A stretch of DNA of 64,000 nucleotides from Sternotherus odoratus. Taxonomy: Eukaryota > Chordata > Testudines > Kinosternidae. A program made the translations under genes and the position numbers. The stretch lies in assembly GCA_032164245.1 (NCBI GenBank), contig JAVMKO010000003.1:38070890-38134889 (forward strand), given 5' to 3'. The notes beneath the pieces were generated by a model, which was not told the DNA's origin, did not search any database, and worked only from the letters and a program-made list of their open reading frames with translations. Below, one piece after another: positions 35,083-45,683 of this stretch. How positions within the stretch are numbered: the first letter of the stretch is position 1; every line of letters begins with the position of its first letter.

Positions 35083-37440
35083 ATGCCTGGCGCGCCGGGC
35101 TTCAAAAGCTGCGAGCACTGTGGGAGGCCTATGCCCAACAGTGATCCCCACACAAAGTGCTTGAAGTGCCTGGGCGAGGGCCATCAGTCCGAGCGCTGCG
35201 CAATTTGCAAGAGCTTCAAACCAAGGACAAAGAAAGAGAGGGATCATCGTTTGAGGCTAATTCTGATGGAGTCTTCCCTACAGCCTCAGGGAGATCGCCC
35301 ATCCAATTCAGCGCGAAGCGCTCCGGCCTCGGTACGGGACCCGGCGAAAAATTCGCACCGGCACCGATCCCCACGCCGCACCGAGAGCCCTAGACGGCAC
35401 CGCTCTCAATCACCGGTCCCACATAAAAAGCAGAGAGGCTGATCGCCGGGCCGTAAAGCCAAGGCGAAGACGCGGCACACCCAGGGTCACGTTGATGAGT
35501 CCCGCAAGGTGCCACCAGTGTCTGGCCCGGTGCGCGCGCACGCATCGGGAGATGGTGCAGCGCTGCACGGGCCCCTTCCGGACTTCCCGGCGCCGTCGAC
35601 CCCGGAGACCTTCGAGGCGGCCCGGGACTTGATCGAGTCCGCTGGCGAAGCCGGTATGGCACCGCCCTTCCCGGCCCTGTCTCTCTCGGACCCGACGCCA
35701 ACAACGGCACCGGCACCGCTCATGGCACCGGCACCGGCGAGGTCGGTGACTCCTATAATTCCACCAATGCCGACTGGGCCGGTACCGGGGGTACCTTCCA
35801 CCTTGGCTCCAATGGTGCCGGATGCACGGACGCCTTCGGCACCGTCGATGCGGGCTCCAGGAGAATGCGCCCAGCTCCCGCCATCGGCGCCGATAATCTG
35901 CCCCGGTAAACCTACCATGTATCAGAGGTACATCGTGGCACCGGAAGGCGCGGCACCGCCATGGCCCAGTTCAGCGTCTGAATCCAATGCATCGTCCCGT
36001 TCAGGTCGAAGCCACCGCACCGGGGTACCTTCTCGTCGGTCGAGCCGTAGCCATCGCTCCCATGGTTCCGATCAGCACCATTCACGGCACCGATGCTCTT
36101 CCCACCACTCGGCACCGTGGTCCCAGCAGAACCCAGGGCCGGTGCAGTGGCCCTTCTGGCCCCCGTGGGCGTTCCAGCAGACGCAGGGGCCACCATCTGT
36201 GACGATGTCACTACCTTCGGTACCGCGAGGCCCAGTTTCGGCCACTATATCTAGACCTCCGCCAGAGGTGACAGGAGAGGAAACGGTACCGGGCCCGTCG
36301 GGATTGGGACAGTACCATGGTTCCCTTCCCCACCATTCCTCCACTGCCTCACCAATTGATCCACCTATGGGAGACCCTATTCAAGAGGCGCCCCCCTTCG
36401 CCACATCGTCGTCTTCCTCACCTGACGAGGCGGTGGCAGGCTCCTAGACATCAGGCCTGCCAACAATGGATGTCAAGGGTCACCAAGACCTCCTAAGGAG
36501 AGTGGCCCAGAACCTAAACCACCCTGCGGAGGAAGTACAGGAGGAGGAAGATCCGACGGTGGACATCCTCTCTCCAGATGGGCCCGAGAGAATCGCGCTG
36601 CCCTTCATTAAGAAGATTCACTCAACGTCCACCACCTTATGGCAGACTCCCACCTCGATTCCACCAACGGCAAAGGGGATAGAACGCCGTTATTTTACAC
36701 CAAGAGCCGGGTATGAGCATATGTTCACCCATCCACCACCGGGCTCCCTGGTGGCGGATGCCGTTAATCATAGGGAGAGACAGGGACACACAGGACCCAC
36801 ACCTAAGTCACAGGACGCGAAAAAATTAGACCTGTACGGCAGAAAGGTCTACTCCTCGGCCTCCCTTCAACTCAAAATCGCAAACCAGCAGGCAGCGCTA
36901 GGCTGCTATGCCTTCAACTCATGGACTGCCCTCAGCAAGTTCCAGGAAAAGATCCCTAATGACTCGTTGCCGGAGTTTACAGCTATAGTTGAAGAGGGCA
37001 AGGTGATCTCCAGAGCGGCACTGCAAGCTGCGCTCGATTCAGCAGACTCAGCCTCTCGGTCAATGGCCACCGCAATAGTGATGAGGAGAGGGGCATGGCT
37101 GCAAGTTTCCGGTATCCCTCCCCCGGTCCAGGCATCCATCCAAGACCTGCCCTTTGATAGGCAGGGACTGTTTGCGGAGGATACGGACAAAAAGCTACAT
37201 TCTATGAAGGACTCTAGGGCCATGCTTCGTTCCCTAGGCCTTTATACCCCGCAAACAGTTAGGCGTCCCTTCAGGCCCCCTCAAGTCCAGCAGCCTCGAC
37301 CCTACCAGCCAGCTCCCAGGCGAGACCTAAACCGAAGGGGGGGAAGGGGTAACAACAGAGGAAGACCCCGTTCATCATCCCGCAATGGCCAGCAGAACCA
37401 GGGACTCAGACAACCCCCTAACACTAGACCAAATTTTTGA
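35083..37440 (+). pseudogene. DIRS gag-like ORF, interrupted by two in-frame stops
   Basis: One continuous reading frame from ATG at 35083 to TGA at 37438, about 785 codons, broken by TGA at 35440-35442 and TAG at 36445-36447 with no change of frame. The N-terminal part has a zinc-binding-like block, CEHCGRPMP then CLKCLGEGHQSERCAICKSF (residues about 10-45), followed by a basic RRTESPRRHRSQSPVP-type stretch. The middle (35443-36444) is Pro/Ser/Ala-rich with an SHRSHGSDQHHSRHRC-like region. The third part from ATG 36466 holds the conserved capsid-like domain (for example ERRYFTPRAGYEHMF and QQAALGCYAFNSWTAL) and a Arg/Gly/Gln-rich nucleic-acid-binding tail. In related elements this protein packages RNA; that role is inferred. 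Whether 36466 is a separate ORF start in the family cannot be told from one copy. Confidence 0.85.
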
Positions 37441-39169
37441 AGGTGCGCCCGGGGGCGACGATCCAGTGTCCAGTCTTTCATCTTCCCGTCCCTTCCTGCA
37501 CCGCTTGTCTCACTTTCATCAAGAATTTCGGGGCAAGGGCTACTATTCACGTTATTTCCTTATCTCGAAGGCCAAAGGCGGCCTTCGCCCTATCCTAGAC
37601 CTGCGGGGCCTCAACTCCTACATAAAGAAGCTGAAGTTCCGCATGCTCTCCCTAGCAACCATTATTCCTTCAATGGATCACGGAGACTGGTTCGCCTCCC
37701 TCGACTTAAAGGACGCCTATTTCCACATTTCAATAATCCCCAGTCACAGGAGGTTCCTGAGGTTCGTGTTAGGAGACCACCACTACCAGTTTACAGTGCT
37801 TCCGTTCGGCCTATCGACTGCCCCAAGGGTGTTTACAAAGTGCATGTCGGTAGTAGCCGCATACCTGAGACGGAGACAGGTACACGTTTACCCGTACCTG
37901 GACGATTGGCTCATCAGAGCAAACTCAAGGGATCTAGCAATTCAGCACATAGCTCTAGTCAGAGCTACATTCCTCAGGTTAGGCCTCATATTGAACGAGC
38001 CAAAGTCAACCCTAGAGCCCACTCAGAGAATCGAGTTTATAGGGGCAGTACTGGACTCTCAACAAGCCATGGCGTTCCTGCCTACAGCTCGGGCCGATGC
38101 CATAACGAACTTGGTTCACTCCGTCCTACAGTATCCAACCACCACGGCCAGAAACTGCATGGTCCTCTTGGGCCATATGGCAGCCTGTACGTACGTGGTG
38201 CCATACCCCAGGCTTCGACTACGGCCACTCCAAGCGTGGCTGTCGACAGTGTACAAGCAGGGAAGAGACCCACTGGACCTTGTTGTCACCCTCCCACACC
38301 ACACGCCGAGTTCGCTACATTGGTGGCTCCAACCCAGCTCTCTCAACGCGGGGGTCGCTTTTCACAAACCCCAGCCTGCAGTGACATTAGGGACAGATGC
38401 CTCCGCCCTCGGCTGGGGAGCTCATCTCGGAGATTCCAGGACTCAAGGCCACTGGTCTCACCATGAGCTGTCCCTCCACAATGTCCGGGAGCTGAGAGCA
38501 GTTCGTCTCGCGTGCCAGGTGTTTCGGGACCGGTTGCAAGGCAAGTGTGTGCTGGTCCAGACGGACAACACGGCGACAATGTTTTATATAAACAAACAGG
38601 GTGGTGCTCGCTCTTCTCCCCTATGCAAGGAAGCCCTGGCCCTGTGGGATTTCTGTATTGCACACAACATCCATCTCATAGCCACCTATCTCCCAGGGAT
38701 TCAGAATGTCCTAGCGGACACCCTCAGTCGCTCCTTTCGGGGCCACGAATGGTCTCTCAGGTGTGATGTTGTACATTCAATCTTCCTGTGGTGGGGATTT
38801 CCCCTCCTAGACCTGTTCGCCACGAGGGCCAACAGGAAATGCCAGAGGTTTTGCTCCCTCATGAACCTCAGCCCAGGGTCAGAGGCAGACGCCTTTCAGA
38901 TCCCTTGGAGGGAGGGTCTTCTCTATGCATTTCCTCCATTCCCACTCATCCACAGGGTGTTACTCAAGGCCCGCCTGGACGGGGCATCTATGATTCTAAT
39001 AGCACCGGCGTGGCCCCGCCAGCATTGGTACACTCTGTTGCTGTCTCTCTCGGTGTCCAGACCTATAACTCTCCCTCTCCTCCCCACACTGGTTACCCAA
39101 GACCATGGGCGGTTGCTTCACCCCAACCTCCAATCGCTCCACCTCACGGCATGGAATATCCGTGGTTGA
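37385..39169 (+). CDS. DIRS polymerase: reverse transcriptase, RNase H and methyltransferase-like domain
   Basis: An intact 594-codon frame starting at ATG 37385, inside the end of gag (56-base overlap, +1 frame), and ending TGA 39167-39169. Reverse transcriptase motifs: SLDLKDAYFHI (Asp107), LPFGLSTAPRVF (139-150) and YLDD (171-174). RNase H acidic residues are visible at TDAS (Asp338), NVREL (Glu369), TDNT (Asp394) and ADTLSR (Asp445). From residue about 475, LDLFATRANRKCQRFC and IAPAWPRQHW match the Dam-like methyltransferase segment typical of DIRS elements. It would make DNA from the element RNA in the cell; no catalytic residue is obviously missing. No stops or frameshifts, so the copy is recent or purified. 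Expression may need frameshifting or re-initiation after gag (inference). Confidence 0.95.
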   Translation: MASRTRDSDNPLTLDQIFEGAPGGDDPVSSLSSSRPFLHRLSHFHQEFRGKGYYSRYFLISKAKGGLRPILDLRGLNSYIKKLKFRMLSLATIIPSMDHGDWFASLDLKDAYFHISIIPSHRRFLRFVLGDHHYQFTVLPFGLSTAPRVFTKCMSVVAAYLRRRQVHVYPYLDDWLIRANSRDLAIQHIALVRATFLRLGLILNEPKSTLEPTQRIEFIGAVLDSQQAMAFLPTARADAITNLVHSVLQYPTTTARNCMVLLGHMAACTYVVPYPRLRLRPLQAWLSTVYKQGRDPLDLVVTLPHHTPSSLHWWLQPSSLNAGVAFHKPQPAVTLGTDASALGWGAHLGDSRTQGHWSHHELSLHNVRELRAVRLACQVFRDRLQGKCVLVQTDNTATMFYINKQGGARSSPLCKEALALWDFCIAHNIHLIATYLPGIQNVLADTLSRSFRGHEWSLRCDVVHSIFLWWGFPLLDLFATRANRKCQRFCSLMNLSPGSEADAFQIPWREGLLYAFPPFPLIHRVLLKARLDGASMILIAPAWPRQHWYTLLLSLSVSRPITLPLLPTLVTQDHGRLLHPNLQSLHLTAWNIRG

Positions 39170-40222
39170 ACCCCTCGGAGCTTCAGTGCTCCAATCATGT
39201 CAGGGAGGTCCTGCTGGGTAGCAGAAAGCTGTCAACCCGTACCACTTACATGGCCAAATGGAAATGTTTTTCCCTATGGGCTCAGGGCAAAGGTGTAAAC
39301 CCCACTCTAGCTCCCATACCACTTATCCTGGATTACCTTCTGGAACTTAAGAAACAAGGTCTAACCATTTCCACGGTTCGTGTACACCTAGCGGCTATAT
39401 CAACCTTTCATACAGAGGTGGGGGGATCCTCGGTGTTTAGCAACCCACTTGTGGGGCGTTTCCTCAGGGGATTGGAAAGATTGTACCCCTCGGTGCGACT
39501 GCCGGTTTCTCAGTGGGACCTTAACCTGGTGTTGGCAGCCCTCATGAAGCCCCCATTTGAACCCCTAGCCACCTGCCCACTCTCTTATCTTTCCTGGAAG
39601 ACAGCCTTACTTGTGGCCATTACATCTGCCAGACGGGTCTCTGAGCTCAGAGCGCTCACCTCGGAGCCACCGTACAGTCTTCCATAAAGATAAGGTTCAA
39701 CTACGGCCTCACCCGGCCTTCCTTCCTAAAGTGGTTTCCGCTTTTCATTTGAACCAGGACATTTTTCTCCCCGTGTTTTTTCCTAAACCCCGTGCCTCCA
39801 ACAAGGAGAGAATGCTACATTCCTTAGATGTGAGGAAGACCCTAGCTTTTTACATAGAACGTACAAAAGCTTTTAGTAAATCTCCACAACTTTTTATTTC
39901 AGTAGCAGAGCGGATGAAGGGGTTGCCGATTTCTTCTCAACGCCTTTCAGGATGGATCACCTCGTGCATCAAACTGTGTTATAACCTCTCGAACGTTTCT
40001 CCTCCGCCACTAACAGCTCACTCAACCAGAGCCCAGGCCACATCCACAGCGTTCCTGGCACACATTCCAATTGTCGACATCTGCAGAGCTGCGACATGGT
40101 CTTCGGTCCACACCTTCTCCTCGCACTACGCCATCGTGCAGCAGACTTTGGAGGACGCTGCTATGGGACAAGCGATCCTGGCAGCAGGGACTAAGACTAC
40201 TCCTCTCCCACCTCCGAGATAA
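39151..40222 (+). pseudogene. DIRS tyrosine recombinase, one frame change
   Basis: Starts at ATG 39151, overlapping the last 19 bases of the polymerase frame. The N-terminal core-binding part includes STRTTYMAKWKCFSLWAQGK and LTISTVRVHLAAISTFHTE. The catalytic domain shows the first arginine in TSARRVSELRAL (about 39626-39661), then, after the frame changes near 39,670-39,680, HSTR (H-x-x-R, about 40,018), and a WSSVHTFSSHY motif with the nucleophilic tyrosine (about 40,099-40,131). The first frame ends at TAA 39685; the second ends at TAA 40220-40222. All the expected R, HxxR and Y residues are present across the two frames. The protein would integrate the circular DNA copy. With the frame change this copy is probably inactive unless the assembly is wrong there. 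Confidence 0.88.
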
Positions 40223-40236
40223 CTGCTCGTAAGTCA

Positions 40237-40335
40237 CTTGTTGGAATGGACATGAGCAAGCACTCGAAGAAGAAAGAACAGTTACTCACCTCTCGTAACG
40301 TTTGTTCTTCGAGATGTGTTGCTCATGTCCATTCC
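40237..40335. repeat. DIRS internal complementary region (circle-junction template)
   Basis: Bases 40237-40279 are the near-exact complement of the left tip (34741-34780), apart from a small 4-base difference in a C/T run. Bases 40276-40335 are the exact complement of the right tip (40521-40580). The two parts meet at agaacagttact, where the element ends would be joined. In the DIRS model this region templates closing of the circular intermediate. Confidence 0.92.
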
Positions 40336-40371
40336 GAATCCCACCCGCCTCCCCTCTGTCGGAGTACCGGC

Positions 40372-40536
40372 AAGAAGGAACTGAGCGGGGGGAGGGTCGG
40401 CAGGGGCATATATACATTGCCATAAGGGCGCCACTCCAGGGGTCGCCCCTGCCAACCCTACGGGTACCGCTGGGGAAAACTTTCCGGGACCGTGCATGCG
40501 CGGTGCGCACACACTTGTTGGAATGGACATGAGCAA
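40372..40536 (-). repeat. DIRS right inverted terminal repeat
   Basis: Reverse complement of the left repeat over about 165 bp. Beyond it, 40537-40581 is a right-specific tip, cacatctcgaagaacaaacg and onward, absent from the left end and mirrored only in the internal complementary region. Confidence 0.92.
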
Positions 40537-41010
40537 CACATCTCGAAGAACAAACGTTACGAGAGGTGAGTAACTGTTCTTTATTAGCTGGAGGGAAAAA
40601 TACTAAGGCTTAAACTGCACTAGGAGAAAACCTAACAATTGTTTAAAATATTTAAGTAGTACATAAAAATATCACTTCTATCTTTATTCCTAACTTTGAT
40701 GAAAAGTGTTCTTTAGAGCAAGGAACTTTCCATAAGTTCTGAGATATTTTTGTTCTAATAAAGCTGATGGAAGGCCAGACAAAGACAATAAACTTTTTCT
40801 TCAAACCACATCTGCCTTGAAGAAGGTTGATTTTATACCTTTGGAGTGATAGCAAGCCCCATCAACCACTTGTTTGATCTCACTGTGGATGAATATGATA
40901 CAGATGAGAGGAAATACCCCCAAAATGTTAAGTGTTATGCTTACTGACTGTCTATGGAGTTTTGCTTATGTGTTCTTTGTAGATGATCCTCTAGTTTAGA
41001 GCATTACCTG

Positions 41011-41475
41011 ATCATAGAATTGTAGGACTGGAAGGGACCTCAAGAGGTCATCCAGTCCAGTGTCCTGCACTCACAGCAGGATTAAATATTATCTAGACCA
41101 GGGATCAGCAATCTTTGGCTCGTGACCTGTCAGGGAAATCTGCTGGTGGGCCAGAACGGTTTGTTTACCTGCAGTGTCTGCAGGTTCGGCCGATCACAGT
41201 TCCCAGTGGCTGTGGTTTTCCATTCCAGGCCAAAGGGGGCTGCGGGAAGTGGCGGCCAACACATCCCTAGGCCCGTGCTACTTCCCGCAGGCCCCATTGG
41301 CCAGGAATGGCAACCTGTGGCCAGTGGGAGCTGCGATTGGCCAAACCTGTGGACACTGCAGGTAAACAAACTGTCCTGGCCTGCCAGCAGATTTCTCTGA
41401 TGGGCTGTGTTCCAAAGGTTGCCGATCCCTGATCTAGACAATACCGGACAGGTGTTGGCCTAGGTAAAATCAGGT
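41011..41475 (-). mobile_element. CR1 3' end, minus strand, split by a hAT
   Basis: Left part 41011-41098 reads atcatagaattgtaggactg then agggacctcaagaggtcatc, the reverse complement of a CR1 3' end. The right part resumes at 41432 with atctagacaataccggacag and gtgttggcct, which continues the CR1 consensus. The hAT at 41099-41431 lies between them. Confidence 0.85.
41099..41431. mobile_element. hAT MITE (333 bp) with perfect 8-bp TSD
   Basis: Left cagggatcagcaatctttgg and right ccaaaggttgccgatccctg are inverted repeats with two mismatches. The 8-bp duplication atctagac is identical at 41091-41098 and 41432-41439. Sub-terminal palindromic halves (ctgcaggt and acctgcag) make the long overlapping open frames on both strands. 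Confidence 0.95.
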
Positions 41476-41479
41476 ACAC

Positions 41480-42820
41480 TTTTCTGAACACACACCCTTT
41501 TCCCTTTAGATATACTATTTCAGAAGCATTTTCATATTTGGAGTTTGCTGTATTCTTTATTCCACTTTTTAAAATTAGAAGTCAAAGTGCTAGCCCTAAC
41601 TTATCATGTTCCATACACTAGGCTACACACTATAATACATCATTTTAGATTGATTTTTGCTCGGTTTGATTTATAATTTTATAGTATGTTAAAAAGATCT
41701 ATAGCCTAACAGTACAACTCTAAATGCCTTTTGCAGACTAAGCTGAGTCAGGAGAATGAAACATAGCTTTGTTTCTAATTCATCAGTTTAAATGCAAGAT
41801 AGCTCAATTATGATAAGTTCTTTCCCACAGATGAGTAAGAGGACGATTGACATCATTGTCGGCAGGTAGACTGACCTTCTTTCTTACCTGCTAGACATGA
41901 TCCTTCTAAAACAGAATTAGGGGACATTGGCAGTGCAGCATGGGGATGATTTCACTGTTGCTCCCTGTGCTGTACCTGTTTTATGCACCAATAGATGTTA
42001 TCACTCTATAGAGTTATCAAGCTCAGCACTTTTAATGAACATCACAAATACATTTTAAAAAATTTCCCTGCTCATTTATATTGATTCTTTGCTGTCATTC
42101 CAGAACATGTTTCATGGTAGTTTAGTTGTGATGCCCTGTGAAGACAGCAAAATTAAAAGAGAGAACAAATTCAGAGATGGCAGCTCGCTAGGGGAAGGGA
42201 TCAATAAAAGGAAATGTACTGTCCTCAGAGTAGACTCCCAGTCCCTTAGCTTGTGTTTTGTACTTATGACTCAAAGGGGACAGTAACTGAAATACCATCG
42301 TCAACAAAAGTATAGTGCAATCTCCTACAACAGGCTGGACAACAGTAAGAACTCAGAGTTTACTGGAAAAACTGTTTTCTGTAGTTGCTGTTTTTGGAAC
42401 TTGCTCTAAGGCCATGACATAAAGGAAGCAAAAGACATAAACAGGAGATGTAAGAAAACACTACTTGTTTTGGAGGGAAAACCTCACAAGTAAGAATTAT
42501 TTGGTCCTTGTAAGAAATATAAGAAAACAGGAAGACTGAATTTTGTCCATATCAATCAGCACAATGTTCCTTTTCAACGTAAGGTAAGGTTGAGTTTATA
42601 CTTAAAGCAATGAGTTCCCAAGATCCAGAAACTCTCTCCTCTCCTTGGCCCAGCATTTTGTGTAGCAGCCAGAGAAAATCCTAGAAAATTGGCCGGTTTT
42701 CTAAGGGTTAATCTCCTTTGATTTAGATTTCTTTTCTAACTCACCCAAAGTCAAGCAATTAGCTAGTTATAGGTTTTCAGACAGAGGCACCTGCCTATAG
42801 CTGCATATATCTGGAATAGT
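41480..42820. other. No recognised feature
   Basis: AT-rich DNA. A 65-codon frame at 42089-42286 follows a tcattccag-like acceptor but has no good donor and no known motif. Confidence 0.4.
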
Positions 42821-42825
42821 ATTAA

Positions 42826-43795
42826 CTCCTGGGGGAATTCTGTGCCAAAAATTAAAAATTATGCACCCCAAAATTAAAAATTATGTGCATAATATTTTAA
42901 AATGCTGTATATTTTGTTAAAATACTGCAATTTAATCATGCTAGTTTCACTTATTTCGGCAGTTTATTTAAACTAAGAGTACAATGGATGGAGAATGGGA
43001 GTGGGGAGCATTGGAGAAAATCACCAAACCCACTCTAATAGTAATATATCTAGTATTGACCTTTTACTTTTATAAGTCAACAAAAATATGCAGCCATATG
43101 CTCAGTGTTACATCATAGGCAACTGAAGAGCAAGTGAGGGCTGGGAACTCAAACTCACAGTTTATATTGGCTACTGACCATCTCCAGAAAAGTCAGTAGC
43201 AAACAGTTCCTGGAGCATGTTTTGATAGGATTTTTTTTTATTCCAATAATTTAGAACTTTCCAATCACTAAAGCACCATAAGCATTTACATTGTCATTGT
43301 CCTCTACATCAGGCTCCTTTCCACTGCTCTGGCAATGTAAAGGAGCCTTAACATTTTACACTTGTTTTATGCTCCTGGGGAATTCATTAAAAACAATAGA
43401 AACCATTCAATAAGCAGGCAGGCTGCTACATTCCTCTCTGCCTGAGGGGGTGAAGCCTGCCCCACATCTACTTCCTCAGAAACACCCAAAAGCCCTGGCT
43501 TCCAGGCTGAGCATGCTGCAATAGCGAGCAAGAGGGACAGAGTGTCTCTCTCTCTCTCTCACACACACACACCTGTTCAGTCCTCCCCAACTCAACGGTG
43601 ACTTACATCTCTAACAGCTGTTCTGGGAACCAAAACCAACTTGCCTACACTGCTGGGGAGAGAGATGCATGGCTGTTCTTGCAGCTTCCTTTTGCTTCCC
43701 CATCAGAAGTCATTTTTCTGCAGGGAAGCAAATAAATCTGTGAGAGCTATTAATTCTGTGCACACATGCAGTGACACAGAATTCCGCCCAGGAGT
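42826..43795. mobile_element. DNA element with ctcctgggggaattc termini
   Basis: Left ctcctgggggaattctgtg and right cacagaattccgcccaggag are inverted repeats (one or two mismatches). The AT-rich interior includes a duplicated caaaaattaaaaattatg block at 42846-42884 and a (TC)n(AC)n run at 43546-43572. No transposase. Target duplication not evident. Confidence 0.7.
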
Positions 43796-43865
43796 AAAAT
43801 ATGTTGATTTTTATTTAAGGTTGCCCTCAGTTGTTTCACAAACACAATAGGATTACTAATGTTTG

Positions 43866-45641
43866 TGTGACAGTCTGTATCCCTATGCTCACCCTTTTTG
43901 CAAAATTGTAATGGGTACCAATTTTAATTTGGTACAAAGTATGTTTTGTGAGATGTCACTTGAAAACTCATAATTTACTGATCATTATTGTCCTGGTAAA
44001 ATATATGTGGCAACATTGTATGTAAAGTTATAAGATTCTACTGCATAACATTACTGACACATGTTCTAAGTTTAGAAAAGCAGGCACAAATCAGGCTCAA
44101 GGACAAAAGGCAAACTAATGCTTGAATCAGGTGTCAACACATCAAATGGATTATCACCTAGTTAAGCAGCTGTTCTTTGGCAGGAAAAAAGAGTACGAGC
44201 AAGTACATGTTGGCAAAGAGACAGCTGGAAGTTCCCATCCCACAGACTTGCTGCCTTCTGAACTTCAGTGGGAGAGGATTTTCAAAGTAAAAGTAAAGTG
44301 TAAAAAATGAGGAACAGATGGCCCAAAAAATCACCGCTCTCACTTCATTTCTACTCATGGCACATGACACCACTTGAAAGACAAAGGAAGCACCATTGAC
44401 TGGGAAGGGATCTTGACTGAAAGATTCAGCCAGTACAACTGCTAGAAGATGTAGTTAGAGAGACCCTTTTGCTTTAAGTTCACTTACTTTGTTAAATTAA
44501 ATATTAGTTTGCATTTTACCTATTATTTCTTTGTAACTGTCAGGGTTCACCCCCCCGGGCCGGGGCAGTATGGCCCAGTGGCCAAAGTCAATAACAGCCC
44601 CCCTTCACTGTGGCCTAGTGGCCAGAGTCCATAACAGCCCCCTTCACCAAGGGGCAGTGTGGCCTCATGGCCAGAGCCCTTAACAGCCCCCTTTGCTATG
44701 GGGCAGTGTGGCCTAGTGGCCAGAGTCAAGGTCTGCCCCCACAGCAACCCACTCCGCATCTTCGGGTGGGCAGTGCCGCTCCCTCGCTACCCCGGGGTCA
44801 GTTCCTACCCGATCCGGTGACGGGGGCTCCTGGCTGGCCGCTGGTCCCCTGGGGGTAGATGGGGCCGTCGCCCCCTTAGTCAGGTCACCATCTGGGGTTC
44901 CCGGCGGTCGGCGGCAGGTACTGAGGTGGGGTCCGGACACGGCTCCAGCGGTCCCCAGCGGGGGACTCCTGTCCGGCTAGGGCCCGTGTCTGGCTCCGGC
45001 TCCGGGTGCAGCTGGGGCTGGTCCTCTGCAGGAGCTCTCCAGGCGCATCGTCCTCCTACGGCTGCCAGCCCAGACTGAGCTGTGCTCACTCCCTTTATAC
45101 AGCCAGAGCACTTGGAGCATGCCCAGTGCAGCGGAGGCGGGACTTCCGCTGCCAGAGCTTCCGGCCAGGGGCTGCCCTGGCCCGTGCAGGGCTGGTCCGC
45201 CCCGCCACAGTAACCAATTCTGACTTTTATGACTCATTATTTGTAATCACTTAAAATCTATCTTTCTGTAGCTAATAATTATTATTTTATCTAAACCAGT
45301 GTGTGTTTGGATTGAAATGTTTGGAAAATTCCATTTGAGATAACAAGATTTGCTCCTATCATTTTCTGTTAATGAAATGACGGATTTTATATGAGCTTCT
45401 ATTGTCCAGGAGGGTGCTGGGCAGTACAAGACAGACATTACTAGGGGAAAGTCTGGGAGTGGAAAGTCTGGCCATAGACTCAAACAGTATATCTGGGAGT
45501 GATTTACATGCTGGACGCTGTGTGTGGGCAGAGCAGGAGTGATTGATCTCACAGCAAAGCTGTGTAAAAGGCACCAGAGGTTAGAGAATTGAGGGGACAG
45601 AGCTGTTTATCAGTCCAGATTGTACTCTGGGGAATGTCACA
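43866..45641 (+). mobile_element. Possible solo LTR, split by another LTR
   Basis: Starts tgtgacagtctg and ends ggggaatgtcaca, so the tips are TGTGACA/TGTCACA inverted. Flanks gtttg (43861-43865) and gttta (45642-45646) would be an imperfect target duplication. Removing the nested LTR leaves about 1.1 kb without coding frames. No primer-binding site or polypurine tract can be tested on a solo LTR, so this stays a candidate. Confidence 0.5.
44538..45209 (+). mobile_element. Solo LTR (672 bp) with perfect 5-bp TSD
   Basis: Begins tgtcagggttc and ends gccaca, so has TG...CA ends, flanked by an identical gtaac at 44533-44537 and 45210-45214. The 5' part has about four tandem degenerate units near 45 bp around gtggcctagtggccagagtc. 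A TATA-like ctttatacagcc at about 45092 lies in the second half. Gypsy/Ty3 or endogenous-retrovirus class cannot be decided from the LTR alone. Confidence 0.82.
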
Positions 45642-45683
45642 GTTTAATTTCTTCAGTTTCATCCTCTTAGTTGTAGTTGTAGA

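Larger units (their letters stand above)
34741..40581 (+). mobile_element. Nearly complete DIRS-like tyrosine-recombinase retrotransposon
   Basis: A 5.84-kb element with the layout of DIRS retrotransposons: inverted terminal repeats (34757-34921 and 40372-40536), a gag-like frame (35083-37440), a reverse transcriptase/RNase H/methyltransferase-like frame (37385-39169), a tyrosine recombinase (39151-40222), and an internal complementary region (40237-40335) that pairs with both outer ends. DIRS elements copy through RNA, form a circular intermediate and integrate by tyrosine recombination, so they have no target duplication; none is visible here. The polymerase frame is intact, but gag has two in-frame stops and the recombinase has one frame change, so this copy is probably not autonomous. 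GC content is much higher than in the AT-rich flanks. Boundaries are inferred from the internal complementary region. Confidence 0.95.

Noticed and set aside
38788..39150. Upstream extension of the recombinase frame
   Set aside because: Overlaps the methyltransferase-like part of the polymerase in another frame; homology-like text starts only after the ATG at 39151.
41122..41441. Mirror-image open frames on both strands with similar peptides
   Set aside because: Explained by the palindromic halves of the hAT MITE at 41099-41431.
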